A stretch of 64,000 bases of DNA. It comes from Acidobacteriota bacterium. Its GTDB lineage: Bacteria; Acidobacteriota; Terriglobia; Terriglobales; Acidobacteriaceae. This document shows positions 49,301-56,884 of this stretch, in pieces; the first letter of the stretch is position 1; every line of letters starts with the position of its first letter. Made by a program: the position numbers and the translations under genes. The stretch covers positions 62,001-126,000 of the forward strand of contig JABCZH010000007.1 of the NCBI GenBank assembly GCA_013289795.1. The letters run 5' to 3'. The notes below the pieces were generated by a model. The model saw only the letters and a list, made by a program, of their open reading frames with translations, had not been told where the DNA came from and ran no database searches.

Positions 49301-49585
49301 ACTCACTTGTCGCCGGGAGGAGGACTGATCTATGCCATGGGACTACCCGTATTCGGTTTGGCGGGACTGGGCATAAGCAAGCGGAAAGTCTCAGGCACGC
49401 GGCGTGCTTTGATAGGCCTGTTGCTGGCTGGATTCTTCGCGCTGATCGCCATCCAAGTGGGTTGCAGCTCCAGCTCGACCACCACCAATACAGTCGGGAC
49501 CCCGGCTGGAACCTACGTAGTGACGGTGAGCGCAATCTCGGGTAACGCCACGCGCACCCAGACAGTGACACTGGTAGTGCAGTAG
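46325..49585 (+). CDS. Secreted SBBP-repeat protein with an internal hydrophobic module
   Basis: 1086 residues from TTG 46325, with GGAGGAG just upstream. An N-terminal signal anchor (about 14-35) leads to a beta region, then about eight SBBP repeats with the recurring YSTYLGG / AVD..GNAYV pattern (about 275-780), and a DUF11-type Ig domain (about 790-900). A final Ig-like domain is interrupted by two hydrophobic segments (998-1017, 1028-1046) around a basic patch (SKRK, TRR), ending GC (1046-1047) and a Ser/Thr-rich stretch, then GTPAGTYVVTV. It is probably a surface or secreted protein. Ligand is unknown. Confidence 0.85.
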   Translation: MRLNRRRLVAACAPGGIFAAVAVLMALAAIVLVLGSRASRAAGGAHKAQRQSSNSVASSQGALPIIAAYRRLPLIFEPNQGQSDPQVKFLAHGSGYGLFLTADKAVLTLRHSALQFSVVRMALEGASANSEVSGADELPGKSNYFIGDDPAKWQTDVPQFARVRYHGVYPGIDLVYYGKQGRLEYDFEAAPGSDPGEVTLRFQGGGNLAINAAGDLVLAVGGGQVTLQAPHVYQRFGADERRVDGRFELRGRDRVGFALGEYDQRRTLIIDPVLTYSTYLGGSGDEACTVILKVATGVAGCPAVAVDSSLNAYIAGSTMSTNFPSGSGSPFQAGLKGTANVFIAKFNSTANTLLFSTYLGGNTIDTTAGLAVDAGTNVIVAGNTTSTNFPTNGSNAAFQTTPLSTHNHVFVSKLDSLGHTLIYSTYLSGNEVDTATGLALDPSGNAYVTGTTTSTEIDTGFPSTLGSFSDSQYTSTGKRPGGTSSFFITKLNPSLSGASSVPYSTYFGGSTPSNGETLGGGVAVDVNSNVYITGGTTFTDMPVLNAFQGTLAGGLDVFVASLNPAAVTGTQLLYSTYLGGLGNDIGYGIAVDSALSAYVTGSTTSPDFPAAGTGVFQATLGGGTDAFLAKLGSPGTNGVNVGTVPLNYFTYLGGSGDDVGLGVVVDNIGQSSIGSQGARITGWTASADFPVRNNPVQPVFGGGHDAFVARVDTTATSPTATGHYATFLGGSGDDFGTGIAVDFQGASYVAGETKSANFLTEAPFQPSLDGGSDAFLSKLGPLLDLQVSVVASPTTAGVGNQVTFTYTIENAGDFTSGITFTDALGTGATFVSATTSTSSNACGQPSGGTVLCNIGALNSGGNGETGGTATVTVILTPIANTTPQTSAVSLSNSGSVSVAGSTFSQSASATVTVNDFNLTLAPSTATVPAGVPAQYTATLAPTGIFTGTISVACSSGLPTAGTCTATTPSFQNLNGSVSTDLIINTVARVTTTTHLSPGGGLIYAMGLPVFGLAGLGISKRKVSGTRRALIGLLLAGFFALIAIQVGCSSSSTTTNTVGTPAGTYVVTVSAISGNATRTQTVTLVVQ

Positions 49586-49621
49586 AGCGGTAGCTACGGG
49601 TTTAGCCTCTGGCTAACCGCT
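49584..49621. terminator. Hairpin between convergent SBBP and DinB genes
   Basis: AGCGGTAGC near 49585 pairs with GGCTAACCGCT near 49611-49621, about nine base pairs with one bulge. It lies between two convergent stop codons and could stop both transcripts. There is no T-run, so this is suggestive only. Confidence 0.4.
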
Positions 49622-50195
49622 ATTTCTTGGGACGCGACTCCGGTGGTACCAGACCCGCCACACGGTAGTAGACGGCGAGCTGGCCATACTGCTCTCCGCT
49701 GTGTTCGATCAAGCCGTAGGCGAGGTCGGAAACCCGTGTTTCCTGGTGGGCGTCAGGATCGACCACGAGGCTGGACATGCCCTTGTTGCCCCTCGTCTTG
49801 ATCGCGGCCGCACCGTCGGCAAACGATTTCTTCACGAACGCCACTACATCGGCCTTAGTCTTGTATTTTTCGCGTTTCGGATCCTCTTCTGGTGGTGGCT
49901 TCAGTCCCAGGGCCAGATTGGTGAAGAAGTAATTCGCGCCGGCTGCATGCAGCAGTTTTTCTGCAAAACCGCTTTGTGAAGGGGTGGGCTTGAAGTCGTA
50001 TTTGTCCTCGGGGAAATCCTCTGCCATCGCAATCAGCTTCCTCCCGATATCGTTCCACGCTTCCAACACTGCTTGCGACACACTGGGCGCGGGCTTGATG
50101 GCTACGTCTTTCTTGGTTGCGTGCTGGGCGTAGGCGGGTAGAGTCAAAACACCGATCCCTAACATCACTGCGACTGCGCAGATCACTCTTCGCAT
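49620..50195 (-). CDS. Secreted DinB-family protein
   Basis: 191 residues with a signal peptide (1-24, ending AYAQ) and a four-helix DinB/YfiT-like domain, with a C-terminal SGEQYGQL histidine-loop stretch and an earlier LLHAAGAN helix. DinB proteins bind a metal through histidines, and their roles vary (thiol-transferase or hydrolase-like). A signal peptide on a DinB domain is common in this phylum. No specific function claimed. Confidence 0.8.
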   Translation of the reverse strand: MRRVICAVAVMLGIGVLTLPAYAQHATKKDVAIKPAPSVSQAVLEAWNDIGRKLIAMAEDFPEDKYDFKPTPSQSGFAEKLLHAAGANYFFTNLALGLKPPPEEDPKREKYKTKADVVAFVKKSFADGAAAIKTRGNKGMSSLVVDPDAHQETRVSDLAYGLIEHSGEQYGQLAVYYRVAGLVPPESRPKK

Positions 50196-50300
50196 GATTT
50201 CTCTCCTTGGGTTGATTTGGACGAAGTATACCCGAGAAGGTCAACCGGAGAAATGCGGGAGTGGCACACGTTTGGCGCGGTTACCGAGGGTGTCGGCTGT

Positions 50301-51710
50301 TTACGCGCCGGCGGACAGCTTGTGATGACCCTTCGCCTGCGCGATGCCGTATTGGCGGATCTTGTACAGCAGGGCCTTGTAGCTGATTTTCAACAGAGCC
50401 GCAGCCTGTTTCCGGTTCCAGTTGGTTTCGTCGAGCGCCTTGGCGATGGCTTCGGCCTCGGCTCCGTCTTTGGCGGTGCGGGCCAGAGATTTTAGGCCGC
50501 CACCCGAGCTTTCGGAAGCCTTCCCCGCAGTGTCGAATTGAGCTCCGCTGCCGTCGCTCTTGGGGCGCAGTTCGTTGATGGCCAGCTTCTCGTCTCCCAG
50601 GACCAGGTACCGTTTAACGAAGTTGCTCAGCTCGCGCAGATTGCCGGGCCAGGGATGATCCATGCAAGCTTGCAGCAGGTCGGGGGTGAGCGGCAAGGGC
50701 GCGCGGGCATAGCGTTCCGCCTGACGTGACATGAAATGCTTCAGCAGAATCGGAATTTCTTCTTTGCGCTGGCGGAGCGGCGGAACGTTCAAAGTGAAGG
50801 CATTCAACCGGTAATACAGGTCCTCACGCAGCCGCTTGGTGGCCAGAGCCTCCGGGATGTTGATGTTGGTGGCGGCCAGGATGCGCACGTCGGCTTTGAT
50901 CACCGAACGGCTGCCCAGGCGGGAGAATTGTCCGTCCTGCAGAATGTGCAGCAGTTTGGCTTGCAGCGTAGTCGGCATTTCGCCGATCTCGTCCAGCAGG
51001 ATCGTACCCTTGTTGCACAGTTCGAACTTGCCCGGCTTGGGATGGTTGGCGCCCGTGAAAGCCCCGGCTTCGTAGCCGAATAGTTCGCTCTCCAGCAGAT
51101 CGGCGGGGACGGCGGCGCAGTTCACTTTGAGAAAGGTGCGATGAGCGCGCGGCGAAAGTTTATGAATCAGGCGTGCCATGACCTCTTTACCGGTACCGCT
51201 TTCTCCCAGCATGAGTACGGGAATATCGACATTGGCGACCAGGGCGGCCTCGGAACGCAGCTTCCGCATGATCGGACTGGCGGCTACAAAGAACTGGTCC
51301 TCCGCCAATTCCTCCACCTCGCCCGCATAGTTCTGCTGGTTGGTGCCCAGGCACTGGTTGAGGACTGCATCCAATTCCGCCTTCTGAAACGGTTTGGTTA
51401 AGTAGTCGTAGGCGCCGAGGCGCATGGCTTGCACCACTTTGCGGGTGTCACCGACGCAGGAGAGCATCACCACTTTCGCTCCGGGCTGAAGATGGCGGAT
51501 TTGTTCCAGCGTCTGCAAGCCATCAATGCCCGGCATCAGCAGATCGCACAAAACCAAGTCCGGACGCGAGCCCTTTTGCACGCGCTCCACCGCCTCTTCT
51601 CCCGTGCTTGCGGTTTCAACTTTGTAGTCTTCCACTTCGAGCAGGGTACGGATATACCGCAGCATCCCCGGTTCGTCGTCGACCAGCAGAATATGGGCTT
51701 TGTCTGTCAT
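50301..51710 (-). CDS. NtrC-type sigma-54 response regulator
   Basis: 469 residues. Receiver domain with the phosphoacceptor D56 in CDLLMPG and acidic D11-D12, AAA+ domain with GESGTGKE, GAFTGA and the second-region GEMPTTLQAKLLHILQDG, and a Fis-type helix-turn-helix at the C-terminus (WNRKQAAALLKISYKALLYKIR). It activates sigma-54 promoters when phosphorylated. Its start overlaps the kinase gene's stop (ATGA at 51707-51710), so the kinase is its likely partner. The helix is nearly identical to that of the orphan activator at 53541. Confidence 0.93.
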   Translation of the reverse strand: MTDKAHILLVDDEPGMLRYIRTLLEVEDYKVETASTGEEAVERVQKGSRPDLVLCDLLMPGIDGLQTLEQIRHLQPGAKVVMLSCVGDTRKVVQAMRLGAYDYLTKPFQKAELDAVLNQCLGTNQQNYAGEVEELAEDQFFVAASPIMRKLRSEAALVANVDIPVLMLGESGTGKEVMARLIHKLSPRAHRTFLKVNCAAVPADLLESELFGYEAGAFTGANHPKPGKFELCNKGTILLDEIGEMPTTLQAKLLHILQDGQFSRLGSRSVIKADVRILAATNINIPEALATKRLREDLYYRLNAFTLNVPPLRQRKEEIPILLKHFMSRQAERYARAPLPLTPDLLQACMDHPWPGNLRELSNFVKRYLVLGDEKLAINELRPKSDGSGAQFDTAGKASESSGGGLKSLARTAKDGAEAEAIAKALDETNWNRKQAAALLKISYKALLYKIRQYGIAQAKGHHKLSAGA

Positions 51711-52636
51711 TCGTGTTTCCCTTGATTGATGGGAGGATGCAGGGGAATGATGAAGGAAAACTTGCAGCCGGCGCCGGGTTCACTTTCCACCCAGATTTTT
51801 CCGTCCATGTTGGTGACCAGGCGGCGTGCGATGGCCAGCCCCAGCCCCATGCCAGCCTGACGTTCGTTCTGGGGTAGGCGGAAGAAGTCATCGAAGACTT
51901 CGATGTGATATTCCGCAGGAATTCCCGGGCCGGTATCGGCCACGCTGACTTTGACCGAATTCGGCTGAGAACTCGGCTGCCGCCGCCGTTCCGCCGGGAG
52001 ACCGCTTGAGTCCACGCTGCGGCGCTCCCACATGTAGGGTTCGGCATGCAGCCACACCGTGCCGCCCCCGGGTGTGAACTTAGAAGCGTTTTCCAGCAGA
52101 TTCGAAACCACTCGCTGCACTTTGGCGGAATCAAAAGCGAACTCCGCCAGCTTGTCGTTGCCCAGGAAATAAAGCGCCAGCCCCTTTTCCTGAAAAGCGT
52201 GGGACCAAAGCCGGCAAACTTCCGACAGGCAGGCATTGATGTCGCCCATCTCGAAGCGCATTTTCAATTCGCCGGTTTCCAGCACGCTGTAGCTGAGAAA
52301 GTCCTGGATGAAGTGCTGCAGCCGTTGTCCGCTGGAACTCATGTCGCGCAAAACCTCGCGCTGGCGCTCGTTCAGCCCACCCAACTTCTCGCTTTGCAGA
52401 AGCTCCACGTATCCATTGAGAATGGCCAGGGGAGTTTTCAGATCGTGGGCGGCCGAGGCCAGTGCATGGGTGGTCCGCGAGAAGCGATCTCGAAGCTGAG
52501 CATACTGCTGCTGCAAGTCGGGACCGGTAACGGCGTCCGCAGCCAGTTCGAGGGCCCCAGGCTTAGGCGAGCGGGAATCCGCCACCCCGGCAGCCAACCC
52601 CTGGGGGAGACACGTGTTTTCTGGCACTACTGCCAT
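51707..52636 (-). CDS. Soluble sensor histidine kinase
   Basis: 309 residues. No membrane segment. H64 in the HDLKTP dimerisation box, N-box SNLLENASKF, G-box DTGPGIP and GMGLGLAIARRL. The N-terminal 60 residues lack a PAS or GAF domain that I can see. It autophosphorylates and should pass phosphate to the response regulator that overlaps it. A promoter is at 52680-52708. Confidence 0.92.
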   Translation of the reverse strand: MAVVPENTCLPQGLAAGVADSRSPKPGALELAADAVTGPDLQQQYAQLRDRFSRTTHALASAAHDLKTPLAILNGYVELLQSEKLGGLNERQREVLRDMSSSGQRLQHFIQDFLSYSVLETGELKMRFEMGDINACLSEVCRLWSHAFQEKGLALYFLGNDKLAEFAFDSAKVQRVVSNLLENASKFTPGGGTVWLHAEPYMWERRSVDSSGLPAERRRQPSSQPNSVKVSVADTGPGIPAEYHIEVFDDFFRLPQNERQAGMGLGLAIARRLVTNMDGKIWVESEPGAGCKFSFIIPLHPPINQGKHE

Positions 52637-52679
52637 GGCGAAAACTCAGTTGATGGACGAAGAGGGAGGAATGAAAACG

Positions 52680-52708
52680 ATGTTAAGGTAGCCGTTTCCC
52701 ACTGTCAA
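52680..52708 (-). promoter_or_regulatory. Sigma-70-type promoter of the kinase-regulator pair
   Basis: Read leftward: TTGACA (52708-52703), a 17-base spacer and TAACAT (52685-52680). It lies about 44 bases before the kinase ATG, so the pair is probably under constitutive-type control. Confidence 0.7.
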
Positions 52709-52928
52709 CGGAAAACGCAAGCAAATTGCCATTCATGGGCAAAAGTATGCAGTCGAAAGTACTTACGGCAGCTTGCTGGAAGCTGCCGCCGGGCGAAAGC
52801 ATGGCAAATAATTGGTCTCTGGAAAGTCAGTGTTTGCAGGCGGATTTCCCGAAAAATACCCGTGCTGCGCCGGTTTTGACCCGACAGGAGCCTGACGTCA
52901 ATGGGTCATTTGGCCCCCTAGGTGCGGT

Positions 52929-53342
52929 ATGAAGACGTTCATTCCGCGTTTTGGAGCCCTCTTGAATCGAAATCGACCGCAAGACGAACGCCGAAAGTGG
53001 TCACGCCTGCCCCTGGCGATTCCGGTTTTTGTCCGCAGCCATGATAAGAATGGGAAAGACTTGCTGGAATTCGCCACCGCGTTGAATATTTCCGCCACCG
53101 GAGCCTTGCTGGCCGTGCGACGCTCGCTGCCGCTCTCCTCGCAGGTTTTGCTGGAGATTCCCAGCGTCCCCCTGGCCTCGACTACAGATTTGCCCAAGTC
53201 TTGCCGCAACTTGCGAGCCAAGACCATGTGGATCACCCACGCCGAAACCTACCAACTAGTGGGCCTGAGATTCGCCCAACCCTTGCTCAACCATAACGGC
53301 CCTCGAACCCCGGCGCGGAGGAAAGTTCTTTCTTCAGTGTGA
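52929..53342 (+). CDS. PilZ-domain protein
   Basis: 137 residues. The cyclic-di-GMP signature is intact: R22-KWS-R26 (RxxxR) and N53-I-S55-A-T-G58 (the D/NxSxxG box). No other domain. PilZ proteins change shape on binding c-di-GMP and act on motility or exopolysaccharide systems. It lies between two sigma-54-type regulator genes, which may be regulated or regulating partners. Confidence 0.88.
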   Translation: MKTFIPRFGALLNRNRPQDERRKWSRLPLAIPVFVRSHDKNGKDLLEFATALNISATGALLAVRRSLPLSSQVLLEIPSVPLASTTDLPKSCRNLRAKTMWITHAETYQLVGLRFAQPLLNHNGPRTPARRKVLSSV

Positions 53343-53368
53343 AAAGTCTTTCCTACCCGAAAATCGAG

Positions 53369-53409
53369 CTATGAGACCTAAGACCATAGTCGTTCCGAGT
53401 TTCTCATAG
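53369..53409. other. Perfect inverted repeat between the PilZ and activator genes
   Basis: CTATGAGA (53369-53376) is mirrored by TCTCATAG (53402-53409) with a 25-base spacer. It may be an operator or a weak terminator. Confidence 0.4.
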
Positions 53410-53488
53410 GTCGCCATTTTCCGCGTAACCAATTGAAATCTTAGCCACTAAGGCCAACAAATCGCCTCTGTCCGGACTGCGCAAAACT

Positions 53489-53506
53489 TTGGCGCTCGGG
53501 GTGCAC
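53489..53506 (+). promoter_or_regulatory. Sigma-54-like -24/-12 promoter of the orphan activator
   Basis: TTGGCGCTCGGGGTGCAC has the invariant GG (53491-53492) and GC (53503-53504) 12 bases apart, as in the TTGGCACG-N4-TTGCA consensus. The transcript start would be near 53516, which supports a coding start at 53541 rather than 53511. It fits autoregulation by a sigma-54 activator. Confidence 0.5.
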
Positions 53507-53540
53507 ATTCATGCGTGCCTGCAACATTCGCAGGCGTCTT

Positions 53541-54626
53541 ATGGCTATGCAAACGACCAATTCGTTTAGTTCGCTGGTTCAATCCCTGGGTGAGTTTCCT
53601 CCGGATGCAGTGGTCTTCGGCAAGTCCGAAGCCATGCAGGCGTTACGGGCACGCATGAACAAAGTGGCCAGCGCCAACGTCCCGGTCCTGATTCAAGGGG
53701 AAAGCGGTACCGGCAAAGACATTATCGCCCGCATGATTCATGCTCTGTCACCGTGGAAGAGCGGCCCATGGGTCAAAGTCAACTGCCCGGCCATTCCCGG
53801 GACGCTCCTCGAGAGTGAACTCTTCGGCTACGAAAAGGGCGCTTTCACCGGAGCCTATGGCTCCAAACCCGGGCGCGTCGAGATGGCCCACCGCGGCACG
53901 CTTTTTCTGGATGAAATCTCCGAGCTCGACCTGTCCCTGCAATCGAAGCTTTTGCAATTGCTCCAGGACGGACAGTTCTGCCGCATCGGCGCCCAGGAAG
54001 ACAAGAAAGTAGAAGTGCGCGTGGTCTGCGCCACCAATCGCCAATTGGAAAATGAAATCGAAACCGGAACTTTCCGTCAGGATCTGTACTACCGCATCAA
54101 CGTCGTCAATCTGCAATTGCCTCCGCTGCGGGAGCGCCGCGGCGACATCGAAGACTTGGTCCACTACTTCCTGGCGTACTACAACCAGAAGTACAACTGC
54201 CGGGCGCGCGCCCTGTCTTCCGACCTGATTGCAATTCTTCAGAAGTACCACTGGCCGGGGAACGTGCGCGAACTCGAAAACCTGATGAAGCGTTATGTGA
54301 TCCTGGGCACCGAGGACGTGATAAGCAACGACCTCATCGCCCGCAACGACAAAGAATTCTACAATCCCGACATCGACCTGGATGGCCCGATCTCACTGAA
54401 GAAGGTGACTCGCGCGGCCACGCGGGAACTGGAACGCAAGATCATCCTGAAAGTCCTGCAAGCCCACCACTGGAACCGCAAGCAGGCGGCACGTGCGCTG
54501 AGCATCAGCTATCGGGCATTGCTGTACAAGATTCGCGACGCCGGCCTGCCGCCCAACCGCATCGCCCGCAAACGCCCCGAAGCCCTGGTCAGCGAAGAAG
54601 TCGGCCAAGACACGGCGGTGGTGTAA
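53541..54626 (+). CDS. Orphan sigma-54 activator without a receiver domain
   Basis: 361 residues from ATG 53541, with alternatives at 53511 and 53547. AAA+ domain with GESGTGKD, GAFTGA, DEISELDLSLQSKLLQ and the ATNRQLE sensor, and a Fis-type helix-turn-helix (WNRKQAARALSISYRALLYKIR). No receiver, GAF or PAS domain precedes the AAA+ part, so it cannot be controlled by phosphorylation in the usual way. Control may come from expression or a binding partner. Its DNA-binding helix is nearly the same as that of the response regulator at 50301-51710, so both may use the same sites. Confidence 0.9.
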   Translation: MAMQTTNSFSSLVQSLGEFPPDAVVFGKSEAMQALRARMNKVASANVPVLIQGESGTGKDIIARMIHALSPWKSGPWVKVNCPAIPGTLLESELFGYEKGAFTGAYGSKPGRVEMAHRGTLFLDEISELDLSLQSKLLQLLQDGQFCRIGAQEDKKVEVRVVCATNRQLENEIETGTFRQDLYYRINVVNLQLPPLRERRGDIEDLVHYFLAYYNQKYNCRARALSSDLIAILQKYHWPGNVRELENLMKRYVILGTEDVISNDLIARNDKEFYNPDIDLDGPISLKKVTRAATRELERKIILKVLQAHHWNRKQAARALSISYRALLYKIRDAGLPPNRIARKRPEALVSEEVGQDTAVV

Positions 54627-54696
54627 GAGGTCGCCGCGTCTGCCCTGCATCTTGGTCAAGATATCGCAACGAGGGGAACCATATGCGGCACGCGGC

Positions 54697-55701
54697 CTAT
54701 AGCTTAGAAACGATGGCCCCCTGACTGTTTGCTGTCCAAACGTTGGCCCCGTCGAAAGTGACCCCAGTTGGCGAGTAAGGCCCGGTTGTGGGCGGTGAGA
54801 AGAAGCCCAAGAGGCTGCCGTCGCTCGGGCGCAACTCGTCCAACCCCCCGGTGTCGGGCAGCGTCACCCAAATGTCAACCCCGTCGAAAGCGATACCATA
54901 AGGCGCCCCCTGCGTGTTGAACGTGCCGAGCGTCGCTCCGTCACTGGCGCGCAGCTTGGTCACTGTGCCGTCGCTGTTGTTTGCCACCCAGATGCTCGCG
55001 CCATCAAAAGCGATTCCCAGCGGGTTATGGCCCACCGTAAATGTACCGGCATTCTCGCCGTTCCGCTTCAACCGAACTACCGTGGTAGTGTAGGTGGTCA
55101 CCCAGATATAGTTGCCATCGAAGGCCACCGCTATCGAGCCGCCTGTGTTTATCGTGCCCAGGTTCTTGCCGTCGCTGGCCCGCAGTACACTCACCGTTCC
55201 CTCCGCGCTGTTGGCCACCCAGATGCTTTGCCCGTCAAAGGCCATCCAGAAGGGACCTTTCCCCACTGGGAACGTGCCCAGACTCTTGCCATCACTGGCC
55301 CGCAGCTTGGTTACAGAGTTGCCGGAGTAACTTGAAACCCACATATCGGCGCCGTCAAATACCACCCCCATTGGGTTGATCGGACCGTTGAACGTGCCCA
55401 GCACGGTGCAATCGCTGGCACGTATTTTGCTCACGGAGCCGCTGCCGCTATTCGCTGTCCAGATGTTCTCGCCATCAAAGGCAACGCCATAGGGCGCATT
55501 GCCAACGGTGACACTGGTTGTCAGATTGGCCGGATACCACTTCAGCAGCGCCACTTTCAGCGGGTTTGACAGCGGTGGCGCTCCGTTCCCGGCGGGCAGA
55601 TGGGTCGGCTCGCTCGCGGCCTTTTGCGCTTGTCCTGCAATGAAGCTGGCCAACGCCAAAACCACCAATACCAGCGACATTCCACCCACTATTCGTTTCA
55701 T
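54697..55701 (-). CDS. Secreted beta-propeller protein with about eight repeats
   Basis: 334 residues from ATG 55701, with GGAGG about 10 bases upstream; the frame is open to 55785. A signal peptide (1-25) is followed by a run of about 43-residue repeats with the cores GVAFDG.NIWVAN and KLRASDG.LGTF. They form a beta-propeller of the NHL/YncE kind. Likely a binding surface in the periplasm. Ligand unknown. It reads in the same direction as the phosphoesterase and YncE genes but is separated from them by 185 bp. Confidence 0.8.
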   Translation of the reverse strand: MKRIVGGMSLVLVVLALASFIAGQAQKAASEPTHLPAGNGAPPLSNPLKVALLKWYPANLTTSVTVGNAPYGVAFDGENIWTANSGSGSVSKIRASDCTVLGTFNGPINPMGVVFDGADMWVSSYSGNSVTKLRASDGKSLGTFPVGKGPFWMAFDGQSIWVANSAEGTVSVLRASDGKNLGTINTGGSIAVAFDGNYIWVTTYTTTVVRLKRNGENAGTFTVGHNPLGIAFDGASIWVANNSDGTVTKLRASDGATLGTFNTQGAPYGIAFDGVDIWVTLPDTGGLDELRPSDGSLLGFFSPPTTGPYSPTGVTFDGANVWTANSQGAIVSKL

Positions 55702-55885
55702 GATCTTGTACCTCCCCGGGGCGACAAAACCCAGAACGATTTCTAGAGGGAGACAGAATTTGTGATAAATGGTACCCGAAAGCAAGTGCGCGAAACCACT
55801 TACGCAGACAGTATCATGGCTTTCAGGTCTGTCAAGGGATTTGCTCTTGTTACGAAATCCGGACGGGGAGGGATCTCATCCCCAG

Positions 55886-56884
55886 CTACTCTCCTTTCGC
55901 TGCGGCCTTCGCCGCCGGCACCGAAATCACTACCGAATCAGGTGTCGTCCAGACGGCCGTGCCGCTGGTCAAATCCAGACGATGCATGGTGACCTTGAGT
56001 TTGCCGCTGTCAACGTCCACTAACAGGTAATGGTAGTTAATTTCCTTACTCTGGAAAGGATCGTCCGGAGCACGTTCAATCGGATAAGCATGCGCACCCG
56101 CACCGCCGGTCACAAAGTAAGTCACGCCGCCGTGCTCGTGGCGTTCGTAGTTGTGCACGTGTCCGGAGAAGACGACAATCCTGGCGCGGAGGTTCGGCTG
56201 CCGCGTCTCCAGCATTTTGGCCATATCCTGCTCATGGGAGCGGGCGGAATGGCCACCTCCAAACTTCTTGGCATCCGACGAGCTGGTGTAAGGAGGATGG
56301 TGAAGGACAATGAACACGAAGTCCACATCGCCGGGAACGTGGTCGAGTTTCTCGGCGAGCCATTGGCCTTGCGGGCCGGAGGTTTCGTCGAGAGAGCTGT
56401 CGAGGGCGAGCAGCAGCGTGTTGGCGGCGCGGACGGAATAATAGCGGCTGTTCTTCAGGTCAGGGAAGCGCTGGAAATAGTTGGCCAGCGCAACCTTCTC
56501 ATCGCCGTGAAGATCATGATTGCCCAACGCCGGGAAAACCGGGATCTTGTTCTCGCGCCACACCGCGGTCTCGCTGTCCCAGACTTTCCAGTCATTAGCG
56601 TCGAAACCGTTATAGACGATGTCGCCACCGAACGAAATGAATGCAGGATGAACCTGCGCGATGGCCTGCACCAGCGTCTGGCGCACGGTTGGATTCGCTG
56701 CGTCGGTGTCTTTGGGATCATGGAAACGCGAATCTCCATAAGTGACGAACTGGAAGGGAGTGCTCACTTGCAGTTGTAGTTCCGCCGGAGGAGTTGCCGG
56801 CGGCGGGTTTTGGGAGTGCGAGCGTGAGCAGGCAGCGCAACTTAGAAAGAAAATAACTACTGGCAATCCTCGGAAGCGTTTCAT
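55886..56884 (-). CDS. Exported calcineurin-type metallophosphoesterase
   Basis: 332 residues. Metal-site motifs in order: YGDSRFHD, GGDIVYNG, GNHD, HHPPY and GHVHNYE. The N-terminus is a signal peptide, possibly of lipoprotein type (LSCAAC around residue 14-19). It should hydrolyse phosphoesters outside the cytoplasm. It overlaps the YncE-like gene by ATGA (56881-56884), so the pair is coupled. Confidence 0.88.
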   Translation of the reverse strand: MKRFRGLPVVIFFLSCAACSRSHSQNPPPATPPAELQLQVSTPFQFVTYGDSRFHDPKDTDAANPTVRQTLVQAIAQVHPAFISFGGDIVYNGFDANDWKVWDSETAVWRENKIPVFPALGNHDLHGDEKVALANYFQRFPDLKNSRYYSVRAANTLLLALDSSLDETSGPQGQWLAEKLDHVPGDVDFVFIVLHHPPYTSSSDAKKFGGGHSARSHEQDMAKMLETRQPNLRARIVVFSGHVHNYERHEHGGVTYFVTGGAGAHAYPIERAPDDPFQSKEINYHYLLVDVDSGKLKVTMHRLDLTSGTAVWTTPDSVVISVPAAKAAAKGE

